This document shows positions 56,301 through 64,000 of a stretch of DNA of 64,000 nucleotides, piece by piece. The position numbers were made by a program, and so were the translations under genes. Position 1 is the first letter of the stretch; the number at the start of each line of letters is the position of its first letter. The stretch spans positions 67,981,714-68,045,713 of the forward strand of contig OZ007570.1 of the NCBI GenBank assembly GCA_963931925.1, written 5' to 3'. Source of the DNA: Onchidella celtica (Eukaryota > Mollusca > Gastropoda > Systellommatophora > Onchidiidae). Under the pieces are notes generated by a model. The model did no database searches. It was not told the origin of the DNA and saw only the letters and a list, made by a program, of their open reading frames with translations.

Positions 56301-59300
56301 CGCCCATCTGCGTTGTCTTTACCGCCCATCTTGTTTGGACTGCATTTAATTTATACGGATACACGCATTTCTGTCTTTCACTGGGTATTTTAGGTGGGCT
56401 TTTTATTGCGCATGTTACCTCCAGTCTAGTCTGTGATGTCAGCCATTAGGGTATTCTGGGAGGTTGACACCTGTCTATATTTGAACATATTTTGGGAGAG
56501 GAATGGTGGCTGGGCCGCGTGTTTACATCCCAGGAAATGACATCACCTTTCATCAGTTTGCTTTGATACTCAGCAGACTACTGTATCAAACTGCAACAGA
56601 AAATAGATGTAGATACATAGAATGAATGAGTGTGTGTGTGTTTGTTAATGTTTGTTTGTTTAAATAACATTCAACCCGACTAGTCAAAAGGTAGAGAAGA
56701 CCAACTTAAAAGGTCCCTGCCCTCTTTAAAGAAATGATCTTTTTACGCCGATAAATACCAATGGCACGGTCCAGTGATAACGTTACGGTCCTGTAACTCA
56801 TTAATTTAAGTCGTGTGTTTATTGGATACATGGAAAGATATGGAACTAGAAGATATTCATATTGTTTTTCTGTCATTTGCTGCTTTCGTTTTGAACATAA
56901 ATTATGGAATGTCCTGTTCGATAAATTATGTGTCATCAACGTTGTGAAACATATTATACATTGTAGTTCTTTGTGCTCTGTAAACTGTGACAGGCACATT
57001 TGGAGACATCTGTGATGTAGCGTTGTGGCATGTTGGGGCGAGAACGTCCAGGCCTCACAACGGTCATTATTTGTGAGCTAATCCTGGTTTCGCCTGACCA
57101 CACCTGTGGCAGTGACGGCGAGTTGATTGACCTACACATTACATGTACATAGCCCTGTCAGCGCAGGGTCAGACAGGGACGCCATAGTCTTTGCCTACCA
57201 GCCGCTGGCTAGTTTTGACACGTCATGAGTTAAACATGAATCATACAGCTATTTCGTCACGGGTACTCGTGTGGCATTGCCGGTTGTACATTTTTGTTTT
57301 GGTCAGGGTGTAGACAAAGATTACTCAGTACATGAATGTTTATATACATTCAAGAAGAGTGGCTCTGTATGTCCGAAATTAATCCTCTTTGGCAAGTGTT
57401 GAATGGTGTGGGTTTTCCCCGATTGTTTTTCTGCGCAGCCTTTAACCTATTGACGGGCACGAATTGTTCCATGACGAATTTTAATAAAGAGTATTGAAAG
57501 CTCATCATGACACCTCGTAATGTCCGTACGGGAGTGGGAATTCAAAAATGTTATTTTTCTTTGTCTCTAAGAGTTTCGTAGGAAAGAGCATTTTCCAACC
57601 AATACGAAAGTGAAAGACTGTTGGGTTTTTTTTAAAATTATTATTCCAGTGCCCGTCAGTAATGTCATAGTTGTACCTATTTGCCCATCGACAATTTGAT
57701 TCTAGCCTCGCTTTTGCGCCACATGCCCACTGCTCAAATGTGCATGTTTGTTTGTACTTTGCGTTCAAACACATTCGCCTCGGATTTTGCATAGAGATGT
57801 GTTTGGAAACTTGAATGGGATATATCAAACAGAAGCAGTTGGAATGCATTAGTGTTTAAATATGTTTATTAATGTGCGATAGTAGACTACTGACTATTTG
57901 ATTCACCCATCCATACAATTTTAAATACATGTACCAGGGGAAAAAAAACAACAACACGTGAACAGATCATGTTGTAGGTTATGTCACGAAAGGTTTTTAT
58001 TGTCTTTTAGACACAATAGAGGACATGTTACTAATTAAAGCTTTACTATCAAAATGGGTGGGGCAGGCTGTGAAATGACTCGTCACGACTGCCAGTCCCA
58101 TAGTGTCAAAATTATTGAAGATTGGATTTCATAATAGACAATATCCCCCCCCCCCCCGCCCCTTTTTAAAAAAAAAACACTTTTTACCTTTCCCTCTCCT
58201 TTCTATGAACTTGTGCATGTATGAGTCAGAATTTCGCGTCAGAATGATGTCATAATAATAAACTATCCATGCCAGCGTGATTCAGCACTATAGAGTTTGT
58301 TTGTTTTGTTTTGTTGAGGGGGGGGGGGGGTTAGTTATTCCTTGAGTTCAACTTCCGCTTTCGAGGAAAATGATGTCGAGCCACGGAAGCGTAACCTGTG
58401 ACTTGTTCATAAGACCTGGAGGTTAGCCAAAACTGATCGGGTGTTTTATATCCGGGTGCTTTAAATCGTTTAAAAGGTGTCATCTCTAAGGTCAGCAGCT
58501 TTTGGTAAGGAAGTCAACCAGAACTGACACTACAGACAAACAAGAAGAAGAAGAAAAATTGGTTTGCAAAATGCCCAGGGCAGAAATCCTCCGAAAATGA
58601 AGATCTAAATATAAGCAGCGTTTTGGCTAAACCTGTGCTGTTTCAGTGTAGGGGGTAAATCGTCTTTCTCTCTCTTTCTTTCTCTCTCTCCTTCTTTCTC
58701 CCTATCCCCCTCTCCTGCACTCTCTTTCTCTCTGTCTCCGTCTCTGCCCTTCCCTCTCCTTTACGGTCCTTCCCTCTCACGCTCCACTCCACTCTCCCTT
58801 CTTCCCTCTCCCTCCCTCCCCGGCTCTCCCCTTCTCTCTTTCTCCCCCTTTTTCCCTCTCTTTTTTTCTCTCTTTGTTTCCCGCCTCCCTTCGTGTGTTG
58901 TTGCATTTCTGTTGATCCTGTTGGTGGACACATTGCCCTGGTTTATCAAAAAAACTGTACCGACATTGGTACACATTTCAACGCAACCTACCTTATATCT
59001 AACCACGTAATTCTGTTGTTGGCCCATCCCTGGGCGAGAAATGGCCCAAGTTGGAGGTTTCCATAGAGTGTGTTTCAGTTGGAGTTGTTGTTGTTGTTGT
59101 TTTCTTGTTGTTGTTCTCGATGTCTTTGTTGTCGCCACATCAAGAATAGTTTTGTAGTTAATCATCAAGAGCGGCTAGGATATTTACTATTAGCGCTAGT
59201 TTGACAGGGGTCAGTGTGTTTTAGTCCTTAATCTCGCAACCTGTCCGTTCTCCCAACTCTAAAGGATAGGTTATTTGTAACTTTGGACTAGTTTTATATG

Positions 59301-60449
59301 CACGTTCCATGTATGACTGTCTTTCTTCCTTCATTCAACACCGGTTGTCATTCAGACAAAAGCTTCTGTAACTGCCTTACTAATTTGGTGACATTTTTGG
59401 CTTGTTTTGTTTTGTTTACTCAAATGAGACCCTTTAAAAGTTCATTAATTAATGCAAACAATTAATTATTTATTACCAGACCTTTTATGTGATCAAACTT
59501 GATGTGATGATCAAACTAACAATACAAACTGTTCAGTAATTTTCCCCCCTCTATTCTGGATCTGTTGTTCTAACGGATGGTTAAAAAATGAATCATAGCT
59601 TTTTTTTTTTTTTTGAGGTTCACTTCAAGATGTAAGCAAAACTGATCATCACCGGGGTTTTTTGGGGGGGGGGGGGGAATAAGGGAGTTTATACCAAAAA
59701 TAAGTTATGTCAGCGTGAGAGTGGGAATGAATCATTCAATTTGTTGTGGTTACTATTGAATATTACATTCTGAAGGCGTTCAAATTCTTTCAGTCGTTGT
59801 CAGCATACCAGTTACGATCGTACACCATAGCCGAAAATAACCTGGAGGTTCCTTGTGTATGCGGTTTTTGATGTTGCAGAAATAGCAGTGCCAAACTGGC
59901 AATATTATTCTGCTGACTCAAAATGAATCTTTTTTTTTTTTTGTTTGTTTGTCTTCCTGGTCGTTTCTTAGGTCTTTGTTGCAGAAACACCTGGCGTGTT
60001 GCCCGTGACACATCGTTTTGGACTTTGCTTTTTAATGAAATAAATAAAAAAAAACAAAATTTAATGCCAGTAGACGGGAGTAGGTCAGATTTTATGGCTT
60101 TTAATTCAAATCTTTGTCCTGGCTTGGCTGGCAGCCAGTCAAGTTATGGTTTTCAGCGTCTAAAGAGTGCAACCTGGTATCTTGGCTGTAACGTTGAAAA
60201 AATACTAAATTATGTTCCAGTGTTTTTTTTTTAAAAGGTATTTTTACTGCCCAGAATTTTTAACCACAATGTTGAGGTCTTTATTTTCCGAGGATTTCTG
60301 CCCTTGGCAACTGCACGTCTCTTTTTTTTATGTTTTTGTTTTGATTGTTGTTATTTCCTTTGTCTTCTTGGTTTTGTTAGCCCTCAAAGGGCCTCCCTAG
60401 TGGATTGCCTTTCCTTGTCCTGGCCTTGTTTTTAACCACGGTAAACACT
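53340..60449. other. No supported gene; simple repeats
   Basis: Pyrimidine microsatellites at 55738-55870 and 58658-58870, poly-C at about 58145, poly-G at about 58318 and 59665. Open frames (for example 57505-57849 minus and 55772-56140 plus) lack recognisable domains. Probably intronic or intergenic. Confidence 0.4.
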
Positions 60450-60536
60450 CCTTTTGTCGAATACTTGCTTGTTTCCCCAGTAAGGATGTTTCACATGCAA
60501 AGTTTCATAGTTGTAACGTTTTTTTGTCTTTTATTA
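60450..60536. repeat. 86-bp direct repeat, left copy flanking a MITE
   Basis: ccttttgtcgaatacttgct ... gtaacgtttttttgtc ttttatta, matched by 61004-61088 with only a few differences. The MITE at 60537-61005 lies exactly between the copies. Confidence 0.8.
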
Positions 60537-61005
60537 GGAAGTGTATATCCGTACAACATGTTGTATGGATATGAACAGTGCCTATCCGTACAACATGTTT
60601 ACCAAAAAGCGCGACTGGTGAAGGTTTGCTGAAACAAAACTTGGTATGGTGTTCACGAATTTAAAGTGACAACACATGGAATAGACAGATGGACCTGGGG
60701 GCGCGAGGGTCTAGTCAGTTTGTATCAATGGCGGTAGTCAGATTGACTAAACAGGCGAAAAGGGGTTGGGGTAGCCATTGGTGATCGACATACACTCAAG
60801 TATATTATTAGCGCAGATCACGCAATCTCCGAGCAGAAGTCGGATTGTTTTGCTACTAAGCCGATTCATATTTTTAAAAACTATGCAAATTAACAAGGTC
60901 AGTAACATAGTATTCTGATATGTGTTCTACGTCATCGAATTGTGTGCGTTGTACGGATATGCACTGTCTATATCCATACAACATGTTGTACGGATATGCG
61001 CTTCC
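60537..61005. mobile_element. TATCCG MITE, copy 2 (longest copy)
   Basis: 469 bp. Left end GGAAGTGTATATCCGTACAA continues as two face-to-face copies of tatccgtacaacatg; the right end mirrors it (acaacatgttgtacggatat, gcgcttcc). Terminal inverted repeats span about 55 bp. The interior has gaaggtttgctgaaacaaaa, gtcagtttgtatcaatgg and gttttgctactaagccgatt, shared with 31.7 kb. No coding capacity. Instead of a short target duplication it is bordered by an 86-bp direct repeat. Confidence 0.82.
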
Positions 61006-61088
61006 TTTGTCGAATACATGCTTGTTTTCCCCGGAAGGATGTTTCACACAGAAAATTTCATAGTTGTAACGTTTTTTGTCTTTTATTA
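61004..61088. repeat. 86-bp direct repeat, right copy flanking a MITE
   Basis: cctttgtcgaatacatgctt ... gttgtaacgttttttgtc ttttatta, partner of 60450-60536. Its first two bases overlap the MITE end. Confidence 0.8.
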
Positions 61089-63009
61089 GTCGCAATTGCC
61101 CGAACGTCTTCCAAGGAAATTGAATCACATGTTGACGTATCGTTTATTTGAGCGCTCGAAATTTGGGGTGAAGGTCAGACTATGATGTCAGAAACACGAC
61201 GTAAACCAATAATCACGACTATTCGGGAGATTTAAAATTAGCAACTTGGCAATCTGATAACTATAATAAGTCTCCAAGTATATTCTAGGAATTCCCCGGG
61301 GGGAAATCTTAATTCTGGCCCCTATAAATGACGTCATGCCCTTCTGAAAACGGAAGCATTGCTGGAGACAAAATACACCGGGGGGGGGGGGGGAGGGAAG
61401 GGGCGCACACGTGTAAAGTTATTTATTACGGTATGCGGATAGTTACGTCAGCTGACACTTTGATGTGCTATTGCGATTCAAATTAAATGTTAATTTGGTA
61501 ACTTAGCGTGGCATGATATGCGTACTATTACTAGGCATAACGGCGCTTATGGGAAGAATGTCTTCTTGATGCTGTTGGTATATTTGTGGCCATATGTCAA
61601 TTAACAACAACAACAACAACAAAAAGTCTCGTAAATAATGGAAACATTAGAAGTCGGTTTTAACTATAAAAACAACAAAAGGAACCAAGGTTCTGTGTTT
61701 TTTTAGGTAAAAATAGCTTGACAAAAAACAACAACAAAAAAATATTTTGTAGTAAAGAAAATGAAGATTTTCGAATGCCTTGAAAGAATAAATTTATCGT
61801 CAGGTTTTATTCCAAACTGTGAAATCCGAGATGAAGAATGGCTGTAACGTCTTTTGTTTGAGCTTGGATTTGAGGGGATGAAGCGCTATGTAAATGTTAT
61901 AGCCTATGTATTATTGTCATTGGTAGTCATTAGTATTATTATTAGTAATAGTAGTAGTATTTCATATGCACCCTCCCTCTCCCTCGCCATCCCCAATTTT
62001 TGTCTTTTATTCATTTTTTTCTTTCTTTCTGTCATTCTTTCTTTCTTTCTTTCTTTCGTTATTTCTTTCTTTCCTTCTCTCTCTCTCTCTCGTTCTTTTA
62101 ATTCTTATTTATTTTGAAACATTCCCAAAGCCAACAGATTTGTCACTCTGAAAGAAGTGGAACAATAAACAATTGAATACTGTGACTGTTACAAAATTGG
62201 CTGATGTCATTCTCAAGTGTTTATGCAGGGGTTGATCTCGTGGACCTGCGCAGGTGTTGGCTTTGCTAGTCGGGGCGTAGCAGTATCGGGAAAACCCGAA
62301 CGAATGAAGAAAGGAAATGGTTGTGGGAATTGCGTGACTCAACGCTTTTGAGTTACTTTTGTACCACTGCACAGCTATGCGTACTTTGGACCCTGTGACC
62401 TGTCATCGACAAGCCCCTATCTTTCACAGTCATGCCTCATTAGAATAACTGTAGCTACCATGATTATGTCAGCACATAATTATGTCGCACCTGCGTCATT
62501 GTCATAGGAGAGTCTAATTCGATTTGTAAAGGGACATTATTCCTTTTTTTTAGCATGTGCCTTTGTTGGGCAAAATGGTCATAGTTGTATCCCTTGCCAT
62601 GCATACTGACGGTTACTTCGCTAAGGGCAGAGATAAACAATATCCCTAGTCTGTGGCTAAGGGCAGTTGTGGAAATATTGTAGGTATATTGTATGTATAT
62701 AAAAGCAAAGTTACAGTTGCTACGCTTTTGTACCTACTCATAATTACTTATTGTAGGGTCATCTATTTGTTAGTCTGTACAATTTCGTTAATAATGAGCC
62801 TTCCATAAGCTTTACTCAGTTTACTGCCACTACTACTACTACTACTACTACTAACTATTACTACTACCACCACCATCACCACCTCAATCACTGCCACCAT
62901 CACCACCACTACTACTACGAGTACAAGCAAGAACTCGCAGTTAAGTACACATCCTGTTTCGTTTCGATTCCTGCTGAAATCTTTTATTGTTTGATTGTTT
63001 TCTCTGTTC
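61089..63009. other. No supported gene; simple repeats
   Basis: Poly-G near 61380, TTTC repeats at 62020-62080, TAC/CAC trinucleotides at 62825-62925. No exon-like segment with splice sites was recognised. Confidence 0.4.
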
Positions 63010-63208
63010 CATTTTTTTTTTTTTTTGGACAAAGGCGAGAGCCGAAAATTTGAACATTTTCTGTCTTCTCTTTAGTTTGCTTTGTACTGTTTGGGTATTA
63101 TTTCTCATGTGGGGCTTTGTTACATACAACTTTTTCTTTTTGCCCAATTTTGACATTGCTTATAGCCCTGCTGCGACCCCACAGTTTTTCTGTGGTTTTT
63201 ATAATACT
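63010..63208. repeat. Repeat family A, copy 7 (best single copy)
   Basis: Reads gaacattttctgtcttctct, gtactgtttgggtattattt, gggctttgttacatacaact, ttttgcccaattttgacatt, agccctgctgcgaccccaca, gtttttctgtggtttttata. Flanked on one side by T-rich and on the other by trinucleotide repeats. This copy gives the clearest view of the family sequence. Confidence 0.75.
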
Positions 63209-64000
63209 ACGGGTACTGCTACTACTACTACCACTGCTACTACCACTGCTACTGCTACTGCTACTACAACACTACTGCCACCACCACTTCAACTAGGCGA
63301 CACTTGCAAGAGTATCAAATTGTCTTTGAACCAACTGCACGGCCAGCCTGTCAACCTTCTCCCATTCCGTACCGTAACTGCGTCAGCCCAGCTTAACCGT
63401 GGTACCTCAGCAATACAGGGATTTAAAAGAGAGAGGGAGACAAAAACAGGGGGGGGGGTGCAAGGGGAAGGGGATGAATATAAAGTTGCAGCAGTGTGCG
63501 CATAGGGCATATTGGTCAGCGAACACACAGTTTTGAGCCTCACTCGACAATGTAGTGAACGTACATGTCAAAGGTTTCTCAAAATGTGAAATTTGTATCT
63601 ACATGTATGACATTTTGGTTTGTTTTGTTTTCTTTTGTTTTTAAACATTTGCCCTTCTTACAGTTGACAGCGAAAAATTGGAAATGTTGAAACCACGTTT
63701 TTTTGTGTTTCATGCAGCTGTTCGGCCGTGCTGCTCGAAAGAAAATCGGACATTTGCCTCAAGGCTTCATTATTTTATGTGATATGATTTACATAAATTT
63801 TGTAAATAAATATTCATTCTAAAGGCTTGTTTTACTGTTTAGGCCCCCCCCGCCTAGCTCAGATCTATAGATCACGGTTTTAATGGACTGAGGTGTCATG
63901 AACTGTTTGTTCCTCTGTTGTTTACAACACTAATTTTATGCGACAGTTTTAAGCCATAGTCTTGACGGCAAGTACAAGTAGGTCTATCAACAGGAGATAA
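63209..64000. other. No supported gene at right edge
   Basis: Starts with TAC/CTG trinucleotide repeats (63215-63290). The 172-codon plus frame at 62987-63505 arises mostly from repeat A and trinucleotides and is not a gene. AT-rich sequence follows to the end. Confidence 0.4.

Noticed and set aside
57505-57849. 114-codon minus-strand frame rich in Cys, Asn and Trp
   Set aside because: Protein-like composition but no known motif, no convincing splice sites, and not connectable in phase to the exon at 40502-40605.
58643-59168. Lys/Glu/Arg-rich minus-strand frames
   Set aside because: Translation of a CT-rich microsatellite.
62825-63290. CRISPR-like regular repeats
   Set aside because: Simple trinucleotide microsatellite in a eukaryotic genome, no spacers.
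62987-63505. 172-codon plus-strand frame
   Set aside because: Consists of repeat family A and trinucleotide repeats (Thr/Ala runs).

Overview
The window is nuclear DNA from an animal with long introns and many repeats, most likely a lophotrochozoan and probably a gastropod mollusc. This rests on small phase-consistent exons separated by kilobase introns, dense short DNA transposons and tRNA-derived SINEs, CTAGATCT-rich clusters, CR1-superfamily LINE tails and many long poly-G/poly-C runs. The species assignment is inference.

The left half holds two genes of the BCL-2 apoptosis family, both on the minus strand. The first (1-6189, running off the left edge) is built from four phase-matched coding exons. 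It encodes a BID-sized protein with a textbook BH3 motif (VGRTLAKLGDEF). The second (21661-29542) has seven coding exons that join without a phase break into an 816-residue protein. Its C-terminal ~120 residues carry BH3-, BH1- and BH2-like segments and end without a membrane anchor, as in Bcl-G (BCL2L14). The intron after the GGF of BH2 is at the position known from vertebrate BCL2. Its long N-terminal part is basic and then proline-rich, with a coding tandem repeat. The two genes lie about 15 kb apart (from the first gene's start codon to the second gene's stop codon), which recalls the BID-BCL2L13 neighbourhood in human.

About 1 kb from the start of the second gene, in divergent orientation, is the start of the mitochondrial ribosomal protein gene MRPL23 (plus strand, exons at 30515-30552 and 36658-36807). 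Its remaining exons were not found. Downstream, on the minus strand, four phase-matched exons (37619-40605) form the 3' end of an unrecognised gene ending in a predicted C-terminal membrane segment. If MRPL23 continues to the right, the two genes overlap in opposite directions.

The rest is intronic or intergenic. It contains two solo LTRs with exact 5-bp target duplications (6436-7628 and 49682-50915), two CR1/Rex1-like LINE 3' ends, a hAT-like MITE with an exact 8-bp duplication (30977-31239), a pogo/Tigger-like MITE with TA duplication (32182-32764), a third MITE family with TATCCGTACAACATG ends (53066-53330 and 60537-61005), a tRNA-SINE family, a 53-bp minisatellite (about 16.9-17.4 kb), and an unclassified family with at least seven copies, three arranged as inverted pairs. 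From about 41 to 64 kb I see no supported gene; it is probably intron or upstream sequence of the minus-strand gene.
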